A stretch of 64,000 nt of DNA, taken from NCBI GenBank assembly GCA_963693285.1, contig OY848925.1, positions 7,046,932-7,110,931 on the forward strand, written 5' to 3'. The position numbers and the translations under genes are program-made. Below the pieces are notes generated by a model. It was not told the origin of the DNA. It made no database searches and was given only the letters and a program-made list of their open reading frames with translations. Positions 20,886 to 33,808 of this stretch are shown in pieces (positions within the stretch are counted from its first letter, which is position 1; each line of letters opens with the position of its first letter). The DNA comes from Xestospongia muta (Eukaryota; Porifera; Demospongiae; Haplosclerida; Petrosiidae).

Positions 20886-23800
20886 ATGACTTCTCAAGCT
20901 ATCTACGACTTTCTTAGTGAAGAGAACGAACAAAAATGGAGAGGGATGCTTAGTCCGGCACTCCGTAAAGTGAGTATCTTATCTGTTCATCTTCCCTTTA
21001 GTATGTTAGTTGTTATGTTGACAATGATTTTTTTGTTATATTTTCATCTTCACTGTATCCTGTTATATTGGTACATGTTATTATAAACTATACACTATGT
21101 GTATAGTATTGAATTCCATTTGAATCACATGACCTCAATGATAAATTATCTAATATCTATAGATTCAGAAACAAGTTCATCCAAGACTGGAAATTGAAGA
21201 TGAAGCACTAGAGTATTTGGAGACATTGATATTTCAATTGTTAGCTCAGATCTGTTCAGTTCAACCACATGCTTTAGCTGATGTTGAAACTCATGTACAA
21301 GCTACTTTTTCTTATCCTATTGATGTTTGGTCATTAAATGAAGCTCAAGAGAAATTAGAGCGATTTGCTGCACGGAAAAGAGGAGTGTTCCTTTTTCCTA
21401 TTGACAAGTTACATCAACAGTTAACTAAAGTACGAGTATTTAGTGGGTGTGGTCTGTTATTGATTGCCTTATTAGGAAGTATTGGGTTATAAAGTGGATG
21501 TCACTCTTATTCAGTTTATAATGGGAATTCTAGATTATGTTGCTGCTGATGTATTGAAGGTATATAATAAAATAATGAGTGGGTGTGGTTATTTTTTTAT
21601 TAGTTGGCAGGTAATTTTGTTAAGAACACTCGTAAACCAGCCATTATGATCATATTACGTGATGTACATGTATCAATGTCTGCTGATCCTGTAGGTCACA
21701 TGATTGTCACATGACTATTTATTTATATATTGTGTATAGGCACTTCAAGCCTTATTCAAACCGTTACAGTCAAATACAGAACCTATTGGGTCATTTAATA
21801 TTGGTGATCTTGAGGTAGTGTCCCTATTATTGATCTAATTAATTAATCTTTAATAATTAGGTCAATACTGATCGAGGCTCTATGAAATACGATGAATTAT
21901 TAAGAGATTTAATGGAAAATGAGAGTCAATTTGTGCGTCATTTAAACCTCATTTTAAAGGTACTACCCCTCTTTATGAAATTGAATTCTTTTATTTTATT
22001 ATTTTTGCAGGTATTTCAACCACCATTTCTTGAAAATTCCGGGTTATTTCCTAAAAATGAAGTGGACACAATATTTGAGCCTGTGACATATATCTATGAT
22101 CTGTCTGTGCAATTATTAGCATCAATGGAAGAGATGATAGAAATGGCCAGTGAAATGGAGGGTGGTGGAGGAACACGTTATCCACAAATCGGATTTTGTT
22201 TTGAAGAAATTGCTGAGGTAACTATCATATAAGACCACGCCCCTCGTTGACCACACCCCTCATTGTCTTATTAGAGTGGTGAGTTTTCTGTATATTTGAA
22301 TTATACTGAGAACTATCAACAAGCTGTCATGGAACTTGAAAATATTATTAAAGATCCTGATGTCTGCAGTTATTTTAAAGTGAATTAACTATTCTTGTTG
22401 TTTGTTGTAACGTTTCTTTTTAGGAACTTTCAGATTGTGGTAAAATACCCAAACTATTTAAAGAAGCTCTTCAATATGTTTTACCTAAAGCTCTACTTGA
22501 ACCAATATATCATTTCTTTTATTACTGCACTGTAATGCAAGTAAGAAGATCTCTTTCTCTCTATGGATATATTATATTTTGATGTGTTTCCTAGCACATG
22601 AGTAGAGTTACAGAAGATGAAGATGATGATACAGCATTTGAATCAGTAAGTGTTAAATTTACTTTATTATTTTATAATTGTTTGTTAGGCTATAAGTGGT
22701 ACTTTGGCTGATAAGTTGCATGTTGAAAGATTATCTCAACGTTTCCTACCTCGTAGAAGGTAACTGTGATGATGATGATGTCATAATGTGTCATTTCCTG
22801 TTAGAGAGGATGTCGGGATGTTTGGTCGTAGAGTAGGTATAAGATATTCAATGAAGAAACTTATTGACCTACAGTCCAGAATTGAAGGGTGGGAGGTAAG
22901 CATATCAGAGAGAGAGACCCTGTAATTAATTAATAATTAATTATACAGGGTCCTGATATTCATACTCAATGTACAGAGTTAATACGAGGTAGGTAGTGGG
23001 TGTGGTTTATGTCTGATGATGTCATATATTGTAGAGGGGTCATTGTCTATTACAAGAGAAGGAGGAAGAAGAGTAAGTAGTTAATAATGGGTGTGGTTTT
23101 AAGAGGGTGTGGTTTTGTAGACTGCAAGACAGAAGATGGAACGTTATGTGTTTTTATTGGATGGATTAATTATTTGTTGCAAAATAGTGAGTTCCTTTAA
23201 TTAAGTAATTAATGAGTTAATTAATATTGTAGAAGAAGACAGGAACAGCTACTAGTCCTCCAGAATACAAATTAAAAGAAAAACTCAATACAAGAGGAAA
23301 AGTAGAACTTATCGACCTTGACGACAGTGATGGTAACCATGACAACATTATCACCATGATGACTTGTAACTATTTATAGATCTCAAATTTGCATTTGAAT
23401 TACGTGAAGAAGATCAGCCCGGTATCATATTTATTACTTTATCACCTCCTGAGAAAAATGAATGGATGTGTGCCTTCACTATGTTAATGATCAGAAGGTA
23501 TGTGTGATCACATGACTATCACATGACTGCACTTATTACAGTGTACTTGAGCGCATGTTAGATGCTAAATTGAGAGAAGAAGAAAGACTGATTCCTGTTC
23601 TCGTTCCTGATGTACTCCATTACAAGTAAGGGATGATGTAAGAATGACATCATAAAATGTTCTTGATAGATTTGCTGAGCCAGACTCTGAGGACAATGTA
23701 ATATTTGAAGATGAACAAAGAGACAATCAAGTTCTTATCAAAGCAGCTACCATTCACAAATTAGTGGAGCGACTCACTTATCATGAATATGCTGGTATGA

Positions 23801-26414
23801 TATATACACATGTTGTAGCTCCACCCACTTTGTATTGACAGATCCAACATTTGTAAGAACATTTCTAATGACGTATCGTTCATTTTGTAAACCTGTCGAA
23901 CTCCTCAATTTATTGATCGAACGTTATCAGATCCCATCTCCACTCGACCCTGATGATTATGAGGCCAGACGAGACCCTTTACAAAGAGAGGCCATCAAAC
24001 GTTTTAAAACTAACTATGTGTCTCCTATACATTTGAGGTCAGTAATGTATTATAATTAACTTTAATATTGTGATATTATACTTAGAGTTTTGAATGTGTT
24101 ACGACATTGGGTTGAAAACCATTATTATGATTTTGAACAAGAACCCAGCCTGTTAGAACAATTAAAAGAGTTTGTAAGCACTGTTAGAGCTAAAAATATG
24201 CAGAAATGGGTTGCATCAATACACAGAGCATTGTCAAAGGTAACTTGTATTTTGTGGTTATATGACTGTTCATGTGATCTAACAGAGAGAGGGTGGAGAA
24301 CAAGGTCAGTCCAGTAAATCAGATCCAGTCTTCTTTGAACCTCCTCCTCCAATTGAATGGCATCTTACAAGAAACAAAGATGAATTTCATATACTAACAG
24401 TATGTCTCTCGTTGTTTGGACATAAAACTATCTTATTATGTAGCTCCACCCACTTGAATTTGCTCGCCAGTTAACTCTGATTTTATCAGACTTGTTTAGG
24501 TTAGTATTTCTTTTAATTAAAGGGTGTGGTTAGCTCCATCTTCTCGTTAGAGCTATTCGTCCTGCTGAACTAGTGGATGCTTCATGGACCAAAGAACATA
24601 AGAAAGAAAACAGTTCTCCAAATTTGTTAAAAATGAGTCGATTTGAGACTAAGGTATGTGACATAATGATATATCATATGTGTATTGTTATCAACTAGAT
24701 CACCAACTGGTTACGTCATACTATTGTATTTACTGAGAACTTTGAAGAGAGAGTAGCTCTTTGTTGTAGATTAGTGGATGTAATGGAGGTACTTATAATA
24801 TACATGTGATATAGTTACTAACAATTATAACTAGGAATTGAGAGCTCAAAATAATTTTGCAGCTCTTTTTGCATTAAATGCTACTTTCCAGTCATCGCAA
24901 ATATTTAGACTAAATTTAACCATTAAAGTAAGAAATAGTGGGCGGAGCTATTATATGATTTCTATAATAGGAGTTAAGTCGTCTCTCACCAAAACGTAAG
25001 CAGATATTGGAAGAAATTAAACAGTTAGCCTCAACTGATAGAGGCTATAAAAATTATAAACAAACTTTACGAGCCATTAATCCTCCTTGTGTACCTTTTG
25101 TGGGTAAGTATTGACTATATTAACTCTGCCCCTTTAATTAATAGTTTATTATTAGGTATGTACTTGTCTTGGATTGTTTTCATTAAAGATGGCAATGATA
25201 GTAAATTAAAGGGTAAACCCGATTACTTTATCAACTTCAAAAAGAGGTTAGTGACCAGTAATAAATTTATCATTAACACATGCTCTGTAGACGTATGATA
25301 GCTAACATCTTACAAGAGATACAACAGTACCAGAATACACCATATTGTCTTAAACCTGAATCAAGTATACAAGAGTATCTGACATCACATGATGTTAAAG
25401 GAGACATGGGAGACAACCAGTTTGAAGATTTTTTATATGATCAATCTGTAGAGATTGAACCAAAAGAACAACCATATAAAAAAGCAGTGAGTGTGTAATT
25501 ATATGCATCCATTGATGTACTATATATCCATTAATGCTTCATACATGAATCCATTAATATCTTATGCATCCATAATGCTGTGTGTACTACATTCTTTATT
25601 GAATTAGGCAAGGAAACACAAATTTGATTTGCGACCTCCTACTAGCACACAACCTACTGGGACTTTTGCTCACTTCTTAGAAGTTGCTACAATTCGTCGT
25701 CCTGGTGATAAAAAGAAACATTCCAACGTATCAGAAGAAGACTTAGCTGTAGTTCAACAGACAGCAGGTGGGGGGAGTGGCTCTGAGTCTCCAGTCACAC
25801 CCAGCACATCTCAACCTACTAATGATGACAATCTTGATGATACAACTCCACCTCCTATTCCTCCACGACCTCATAGTACAGTGTCTGCTCTAGATGTTAT
25901 GTCAATAACCACACCTCCTAAAATACCACCTCGTCCAAATTCACCCAGATTAGAGAATTTGCCAGAGAATTTCTTAACGTATCGTCCTCCTCGTCATCGT
26001 CCACCTCCTAGTATACCTAATAATGATATCATTAAACCTCCACCTCGCCCACCTAAAATTAAAGATCCTATTTCTCTTTCTCCTGTCTCTAAAGATTTTC
26101 CCAATATTGACATTCCTCCCCCTCTACCACCACCCCCCCAACGATCTTTTTCTCCACCCCCTTCTTTACCTCCATATACTGATAAGTTGAACTCTTCTCC
26201 CTTGCCCCCACCACGCCCACCTCCTCCTGTGAGGTCAAACTCTCCATCTTTCAATGTTGAAATGAATCACGGAGATAATAGACAAACTGTTTTTAATTAT
26301 GAAAGTGAGATGACCACACCTCCTGCTATTCCACCCCGCCCTACTTCCAGTGCTCCATTAATGATGTCGTCACCATCAGTAGCCCCACCCATCCCACCAA
26401 AGTCAGCGAGATGA
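20886..26414 (+). CDS. SOS: Son of sevenless Ras exchange factor
   Basis: A Ras (and Rac) guanine-nucleotide exchange factor acting downstream of receptor tyrosine kinases through Grb2. It starts [20 protein letters not shown], very like vertebrate SOS. Order: histone-fold region ([20 protein letters not shown]), a DH domain (about 21880-22560), a PH domain (about 22800-23500), the REM region ([20 protein letters not shown] then [18 protein letters not shown]), and the Cdc25 catalytic domain ([57 protein letters not shown]). The last exon (25608-26414) codes a Pro-rich tail with repeated PxxPxR SH3 ligands such as [16 protein letters not shown] and PPAIPPRP, the Grb2 docking type. Complete at both ends. 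Confidence 0.96.
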
Positions 26415-26537
26415 GTGACCTATTTTATATACTGGCTTACGAATTATTCATCGTTTTTTTGTGTTTTGTATTGTAGCAGTGAATTGTTGTATTAAAATGA
26501 TAATAATATTTTCTGATTTCTTTAAAATGTTTAAATG

Positions 26538-27421
26538 TTAAGTTATTGAGAACTTAAAGCTCATTTTATCTGAAACATCAACTTCAGCCAACGCCTACAA
26601 AGTAATGACAATTAGTAGTATTATAATGAAATGATTCTAGCACGTACCTCTTTGAACTCTGATAATGAAATAAAATCATCTTTATCAAGGTCAGCTTCTC
26701 TCATAGTTCGACGAACTATGGAATTAATTTGTTCTTGAGGTATGTTAACACCAACTAGACAAGAAAGAATCTAAGAAAAGACGTGTATAATTGATAATAG
26801 TTTAATCTTACGTGAGATAAATCCTTCTTTGATATTTTACCATCTTGGTCTTCATCATAGATTCGGAACACAACTATAAATGAACAATGACATCATAATG
26901 ACATCATACTATAATATTTTTACAATTTATTTTCTTCTCTTCACTACATGCATCATGAGGATGACGGTGATGGATCTTACGAAAAAGAGCTAAAATTCTT
27001 ACAAATTGACGAAAATTAACTTCATCTACAGATATCGCAGGATCTGAACTGGTAATTACAAGAATATAATAACGACATCACAATGACATCATTCTTACTC
27101 ATCAGAAAAAAAGACCTCAATGATTCTATTACCAAGTGGATTAACTGCCAAGTCTGGTATTAACATAAGATCTTGACGACTAAATCAAGTTATAAAATGT
27201 AGTCAAATTGATATGATTTAGTTACTTACGTAAGATAACCTTTACTTCCTTTATCAAGATGAGCAAATCGAGAATACAATCTTCTAATCTGACTGTTATT
27301 AACTATAGAGAGATAATATAATTTATGGTAATATATTGAAGAATAGTAGATTACATCCAGTCTCTTCGTGTATTTGAGCGTAATCTTCTTCAGTTAAAAA
27401 GTTACTGATTGCTCCTCCCAT
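26538..27421 (-). CDS. CHP1: Calcineurin B homologous protein
   Basis: Start ATG at 27419-27421, TAA at 26538-26540. A small EF-hand protein of the CHP/calcineurin-B family, cofactor of Na+/H+ exchangers and regulator of vesicle traffic. It begins MGGAISNFLTEED, with Gly2 for N-myristoylation. The first half has the degenerate EF-hands of the family (RLYSRFAHLDKGSKGYLSRQDL). EF3 is DEDQDGKISKKD and EF4 DLDKDDFISLSE, both able to bind Ca2+. It ends EVDVSDKMSFKFSIT, close to CHP1. It is head to head with KIF6, 240 bp away, and its stop is 123 bp from the SOS stop. Confidence 0.9.
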
Positions 27422-27661
27422 TGTCACAGTAAGAGTCACTGTCACAATTTGTATAACGGAGGAATGAAACGAACGTATGCTAAACAAATTTTAACCCTTC
27501 TGAAATTTCTATAGAAATACAATGCAGATAAAATATTAATTAACGTGAAACCACACCCACCTTCTTTTACGATATTTTCCGTGTACAATCGGATACTATC
27601 ACAATTGGTGAGAGGTGGACCTGAAACATTATTGGTTGTTATGGCAACTTAGACTCAAGCC

Positions 27662-29587
27662 ATGGTGAAATACAGTATTAAAATATTTGCAAGACTTCGT
27701 CCAACTAAAAAATCAATTGGAGTAAGGCAATTAATTTATGATAATAACCACACCCCTTTCCAGATCTACGACATTGGTGAAGATCGTGATGGTACATCGA
27801 CATTGTCCTTTACTGTTCCTCGAACTGAATCAAGTGGTTTAGTTAATAACAAAAGAGAAGTGTTTTTATTTAGGTATACTGGTCACATGATGCTAACTGC
27901 ATGACACATGACTATCACATGACACAGGTTTAACAAGACATTTGATCAAAACATAAAACAAGATGACATATTTGAACAAGTAGCAAGACCAGTTATTGAC
28001 AAGTAAGTTACAATAGTGATGATGTCATTATGATGTCATGTTTTGATTAGTTGTCTTCAAGGTTATAATGGTACTTTATTTGCTTATGGACAAGTAATTA
28101 TTTAAGAGTATGTCCCTACTCATTATAAACTATAATTAGACAGGTTCTGGCAAGACATTTACTATTACTGGAGGTGCTGAACGTTACTCAGATCGTGGTA
28201 TTATTCCGAGAACATTATCATATTTATTTCAACAATATCAGAAGGTATTATATGATATCATTATATGTAATATGACCAGGTGCTGTATTAGGTTATAGGA
28301 ACTGTGTTTACAACTGAAGTATCATATTTAGAAATTTATAATGAAAGCGGTTTTGATTTATTGGATCCAAAACATGAAGCTTCTAAACTTGAAGACCTCC
28401 CGTAACCACACCCCTCCTAATTACTAATATTTTCTAATGTTATAGGAAGGTATCATTGTTTGAAAGTTCTGATGGAATTATTCATTTAAAAAATTTATCA
28501 CTTCATCAAACAGCTAATGAAGAGGAAGGTATATATTTCTAATTAATGCTCACCTGTTACACGTCTATTAGCTCTTAATTGGTTGTTTCTTGGAGACACT
28601 AATAGAATGATAGCTGAGGTGAGAAACCCATTTAATTAATTAATTAATTTGACTAGTTCATAGACCCCAATGAACATGGCCTCTACAAGATCTCATTGTA
28701 TTTTTACTATCCATATATCAAGTCGAGAGGTTGGATCAGATACCATACGTAAAGCAAAACTTCATTTAGTTGATTTAGCTGGGTAAGTCCCTACATAATC
28801 ACTATACTAATTACAATCTAACTAATAGATCAGAACGAGTTGGTAAGACAGGAGTGGGCGGGACTTTATTGACTGAAGCAAAATACATTAATTTATCACT
28901 ACATTTTTTGGAACAAGTATGTATATATAGTCTTTAATTAAAGGGGTGTGTCTAGGTGATTGTAGCATTGTCTGAGAAGTCTCGTTCCCATATTCCATAT
29001 CGTAATTCCATGATGACATCTGTTTTACGAGATAGGTACATTAAATCACATGACATGTCACATGACTTGTTGCACATAGTCTTGGTGGTAACTGTATGAC
29101 ATCAATGATTGCTACATTGTCTGTGGATAAGAGAAATATTGAGGTCAGTATTATCAATAGAGGGTACTTATCATCACTATTTCTATAGGAGTCTATTTCT
29201 ACATGTCGATTTGCTCAACGTGTTGCACTTATTAAAAATGATGCTATCCTTAATGAAGAAGTTGATCCTAAATTAGTATATTTTGTGTTTGTATGTTCAG
29301 TATATTATATATCATTATATTAGATGGTAGCACGCCTCCAACAACAAGTAGACGACCTCAAACAAGAGTTAGTTATGGTGACTGGTGAACAGCGAACAGA
29401 TGAACTCACAACTGAAGAAACTCAACAGTACATTATGTATATATATAATGTGTTAATGTACTCTTCCTTTAGAGTAGAGAGTACAGTAATGAAATATGTT
29501 GAAGAAGTTAATCCTGACAGTCAACTCTTACTTGGTACAGATATGAGAAAGATTCAATTGGCATATTCTATTCTAAAAGTGAGAGTG

Positions 29588-29621
<34 letters not shown>

Positions 29622-31047
29622 TTAATTATTATTATTGTATATCACACAGAGACTAATACTAGAAATAAAGTAAGTATGTGTACATGTATGATGTAATTCA
29701 ACTTAATGTATTATAGAACAGCTTCTGTAAACCATGAGGCTGACCCTACATCTGCTGTTAATAATGAAGAAGTAATTAAGTTAGAAGATCGGTTAAGGCA
29801 AAGAGATGAAGAGATCAGTATGGTGTCATTTCTAATGATGTCATAATGATGCCATTGTAGATGTTCTCTTAAAAATGTTGAAACAAGAAAGAAGGCGTGT
29901 AGCTGAGAGCGAAGCCCTCCTTCAGGAGAAGGGTATTGAATGGAGTAGCCCATCAAATCCTCTCCTTGGCAAAACTAGTCCATTAAATGAGAAGAGATCC
30001 ATTATGACCACACCCACTACTGTATCCACCCCCACAACTGTATCCACACCCATTACTGTGACCACACCCACTAGTAGTTGTGATAGTCGAGCAACAATCA
30101 GAGCTGGTAAGTAGATATATCAACTTATTAATTGTAATGGGTGTGGTTAGAGTTATCTCAAGCTCGGCAAGTTGCATTTGATAGTTTTCGGCATAACATA
30201 GCAGATACTTCAGTTTTAAACAAACATAAAGAGACTTTAAAAACAAGGTGAATTAATATAAGTTATGATGTCATGATGATGTCATTATATTAGATATGGT
30301 GAGGCCAAGGCACTTGGTGAACAAGTTAATACTTCACGTTTATTGATCAGTGGGTGTATTGTTACCATGACAACATGGATTGATTTATAAACCACAGATC
30401 AATTAAAGACAAAGTTAGAAAAAGTTAGAATATCTCATAGATTGTTATCATCACAAGGTAACATGATGTACAAAATATTAATTTATTACTATAATTAGAG
30501 GATCGAGGGGATAATTATGAGGAGGAGGAGCTTAGAATACAATTAGAGAAAGAAAAGATTCAGTATGTGAATTAACTATTAGGATATATAAGCCACGCCT
30601 CTTGTTAATTAGGTTTAAAGAATTGTGCAGTCGATTGAAGAGTTTGAAGACTGAAATAGAACATGTACAACATTTAATGGAGAAAGCTAAAGTTCAGTTA
30701 CAACAAGACTTTGAAACATGGTGGAGCAGTCATCAAAAAGTAAATTATCCTTTATAAAAGAGGCAATTTATACATAATTTTCTAGAGGTCTCCTGTTAGA
30801 ACTACACCTGTCTTATCTCAAAAAATGTATACTATAAATAATGAACCACTTAAACTGGCTAAAGCAGTTCAACCTGTTTCACAGACCAGATACAATGTAG
30901 GCACTACAATACCTCTTACAGGTGACAGTCGTGCTGATGCTGATATAATAGCATTTTATAAAGCAAGACAAAAACTTATCAATAAAGTGAGGATGACCCT
31001 TTAGTTAGTTGTATAATCATATATTTCTCTTACAGGGACAGCACTAA
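27662..31047 (+). CDS. KIF6: Kinesin-9 family motor KIF6
   Basis: N-terminal motor starting MVKYSIKIFARLRP. Words in order: NNKREVFLFRF, FDQNIKQDD, the P-loop GQTGSGKT, GGAERYSDRGIIPRTLSYLF, LGDTNRMIAETPMN, switch I region STRSHCIFTIH, switch II HLVDLAGSERV, SEKSRSHIPYRNSMMTSVLRD, then CRFAQRVALIKND. These match KIF6 rather than KIF9. KIF6 is an axonemal kinesin of motile cilia. The neck and stalk follow with DDLKQELVMVTGEQRTDEL and coiled coils. The last exon is only four codons (GQH and stop) at 31036-31047. One stalk exon (about 29866-30107) codes a TTPTTVSTPT-type Thr/Pro repeat made from CCACACCCAC words. Confidence 0.94.
29590..29619. repeat. AT microsatellite in KIF6 intron
   Basis: Fifteen perfect TA units directly after the exon that ends in LKVR. 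Confidence 0.9.
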
Positions 31048-31128
31048 ATTTTCATTAATTTTAATAATACATTGTTGTATTTTTAATAAGTGGGTGTTGT
31101 TATAGACACACATGCCCTAATAATAACA

Positions 31129-32375
31129 ATGGCTGAAACAGGGATGAAAAGAAAAAACGAAGAGATAGAATGTCAAAGTAAAAAGCGAGCACTAGCGAAA
31201 AATGATAAACTTTGTTGTTTGAGAAGTTGTTCTACTCTAATCGAGGAAGATAGAGTAGAAATAGTTGGTAATACTGTAGGTTCAGATGATTATATCTTAG
31301 GCTGGGACTCCAAAGGAGGTGCTGTATTACACACCGAGTGTTGGAAAGAAGTGTTACGTAATGTTAGAAGATCTAAAGGTGTTACAATAAAGATCTCATC
31401 AGTTGAAAAAGCACTGATTAAAGAAGCAGCCAAAACTGCAGAGTTCCATGATTCACAAATTATTATTCAAAGCAAAGCTAAAAAAATAGCTGATCTCATT
31501 GTTAATTCCAAATATGGTATTGCTTTTACTGGAGCTGGGATATCAACGTCTGCTGGTATTGGTAAGGATATGTATCTTATCATATAACAATATGTTGTTG
31601 TTTGTGTGTAGGTGATTATCGTGGTAAACGTGGAAAATGGACTGAAAAAGATCGACAGGCGATAAATGAAGACACACCCACTAGCACTAATGATGATGGA
31701 GTATCTTATGAAGAGTTAAGACCAACCTATACTCATGAGGCATTAGCTAAATTAGTGGAAATGGGGTTAATAAAACATGTTATAAGTCAAAATTGCGATG
31801 GTCTACATGGTTTATCTGGTATCCCAAAAGACTGTCTCTCGGAACTTCATGGCAATGTGTGTTTAGAAACATGTGAGGATTGTGGTGAGGAATATGAGCG
31901 TCCATTTTATGTTCTTGATGATACCAGTAGTCAATACTATGAAGATATTAATGAGAGTGGACAAAGTTCTCTAGTTAAACCTTCGTATGCAGTTCAATGT
32001 ATGCAGTGTAGTCTATCACATCGTACTGGCCGATCGTGTGACAGCTGTGGAGGTTATCTCAAGGATAGTATCATTAATTTTGGTGATGATCTTCGAGAAG
32101 ATGTTATTACAACTGCAGAAAGAGTTGCTAAAGACTCAGATCTTTGCATAAGTTTAGGAACTACAATGACAGTCACTCCAGCTTGTGACCTAGTCCTTAT
32201 GGGTCAAAAACCGTTACATTTGGTAATTGTGAATAGGCAAAAGACACAGTTTGATTATTTGTGTATAACTAAAGACGATAAAAAGATGGACTGTGGTGTA
32301 AGGGTGTTTGGTGACTGTGATAGTGTAATGAGGGAAGTCATGGTGTATTTGATGAAGGAAAAAGATAAAAATTGA
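31129..32375 (+). CDS. SIRT7: SIRT7-type sirtuin with extra N-terminal Cys/His region
   Basis: Two exons: 31129-31561 and 31612-32375. NAD+-dependent protein deacylase fold: GAGISTSAGI then GDYRGKRGKW (NAD site), SQNCDGLHGLSGIPK (catalytic His in QNCDGLH, the SIRT7 form of the usual QNVDGLH), LHGNVCLETCEDC and CDSCGG (two Zn Cys pairs), DSIINFGDDL, and CISLGTTMTV. Between CEDC and CDSC there is an extra CMQC. Residues 1-105 are not typical of SIRT7: a basic start (KRKNEE, KSKKRA) and then C-C-L-R-S-C with a later HTECW, a possible zinc-binding module. SIRT7 acts in the nucleus and nucleolus on histone H3 and rDNA transcription; that role here is inferred. Tandem with KIF6, 81 bp downstream. 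Confidence 0.88.
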
Positions 32376-32482
32376 GTGGGAAAATGAGAGACAGATTAGG
32401 CTACAAGTTTATGATAAAAATAGAAAACAAAACAAATGACTATTTTACATAACATATTTCAGAGTATGAAGTAAAAAGATTG

Positions 32483-33301
32483 TTAACATTCATGTTCAAT
32501 GTTCAATGTGAAGCTTTGTTCTTCTAGAAATCCATGTAATTCATCAATTACTTTATCTGTATTGTTTAATAAATGTAGTTCACTCTGACCTTCAACTATA
32601 ACATGTCTAGTGTCTCTATTCTGTGGTGTGTCTTGATTACGAACTGTGTCTGCATTTTGAAATGTCATGGACCGTAAATGTTGTAAAGTTTTTAATTGAA
32701 GAAGAGCTGTTGATAACTCCTACGTAATTATCCATAATATAATGACACATTCTATACGTCACTTACATCCAGTACATGTTGTACAGGAGAATTGTCAACT
32801 TGCTCACAAACAACAGTATTTGTAAGAACGTTTTCGACATGTTCACTCTCTCTTACAAGGGTAGTCTATGTCAAACTAATGTTATAGTATATACATTATA
32901 AGAGCTTACTAGATAGTCTAAATCTTGTTGTAAGAAATTACTTTCAATCTCCTTCACTTTTCCTCTCATAAGTCTTCTTGTTTCAACTACTTTTTCAATT
33001 ATTTCTTCAGTTTCCTCATATAAGTTCTCCTTCAAAGAGAGTACCTCTAACAAAGACGTACATACAAGAAACATGACACATCACTCAAACCTGGATTAAC
33101 TGGCTTGTAACGAACTTCTGGATATGGCCAACCTTTTCTCTTACAATATTTCTTCCACCTTGCTTTACTCTTTTTAAATTGTCTTCTAATTACTTCTCTA
33201 CCATCTTCATTATCTAGCTCACAAAATTGCTGACAAATATAGTTCTCTAAAGTCTGACTCGGTGAGACTAAATCTGAAGAAGTGGTGCTACTGGTAGCCA
33301 T
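32483..33301 (-). CDS. Small coiled-coil protein, unidentified
   Basis: ATG at 33299-33301; about four exons, roughly 33302-33085, 33055-32911, 32868-32769 and 32718-32483; stop at 32483-32485. It begins MATSSTTSSDLVSPSQTLEN, then a basic helix (RRQFKKSKARWKKYCKRKGW), a coiled coil (LKENLYEETEEIIEKVVETR), and an acidic tail ending LEEQSFTLNIEHEC. About 225 aa. I do not recognise it. The layout, a short basic head with a coiled coil, is common among kinetochore and cell-cycle subunits, but that is only a resemblance. Head to head with COX20, 55 bp between start codons. Confidence 0.6.
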
Positions 33302-33356
33302 TTTATTGCCGCCAAAAAGTATTTAAAGCAAATGGGCGTGGTCAAATTAATTAATT

Positions 33357-33807
33357 ATGGATAATCCACTAGAGACAAACAAGGTCAGTATTATTATAAT
33401 TAAACTTTACATATTGTTGTTTTCTACAGAAGAAATGGTATTTAGATATTCAAAGAGTTCCTTGTGCACGTAGTGCTTTAATTTATGGTATATTAGGGGG
33501 TGGAGTCTCTGGTATTGTGTACTTCTTACGATCAGGTGGGTGTGGTGACTCAAGTACTTAATGTAATATGTTCTAGGTGTTGTAAGAAGATCATGTGATC
33601 TAGCCATTGGTGGATTTGTACTAATATCATTATTTAGTTGGTAAGTAATGATGTCATAATGACATCATTGTTATGTAGTTGATGTATAGGGAGTTTTGTC
33701 GTTATCAGAGAGCAAAAGTGAGAGCAGAATTAAAGAAAACAATTGATGTACTCAATAAACTAAACAGCGAAGAACAGCAAATAGACTCTAATATCATTAA
33801 AACATAA
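33357..33807 (+). CDS. COX20: COX20, cytochrome c oxidase assembly factor
   Basis: Exons start at 33357 (MDNPLETNK), about 33430, 33576 and 33690; TAA at 33805-33807. About 105 aa. Key family words: PCARSALIYGILGGGVSGIV (first membrane helix), then RRSCDLAIGGFVLISLFSW (second helix), then CRYQRAK, followed by a charged tail. COX20 is an inner mitochondrial membrane chaperone that stabilises newly made COX2. Its stop codon is 1 bp from the stop codon of the convergent HEATR5 gene. Confidence 0.9.
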
Positions 33808-33808
33808 A

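Noticed and set aside
25994..26254. Gly-rich minus-strand open frame
   Set aside because: Mirror image of the Pro-rich SOS tail; base composition of the CCx codons explains it.
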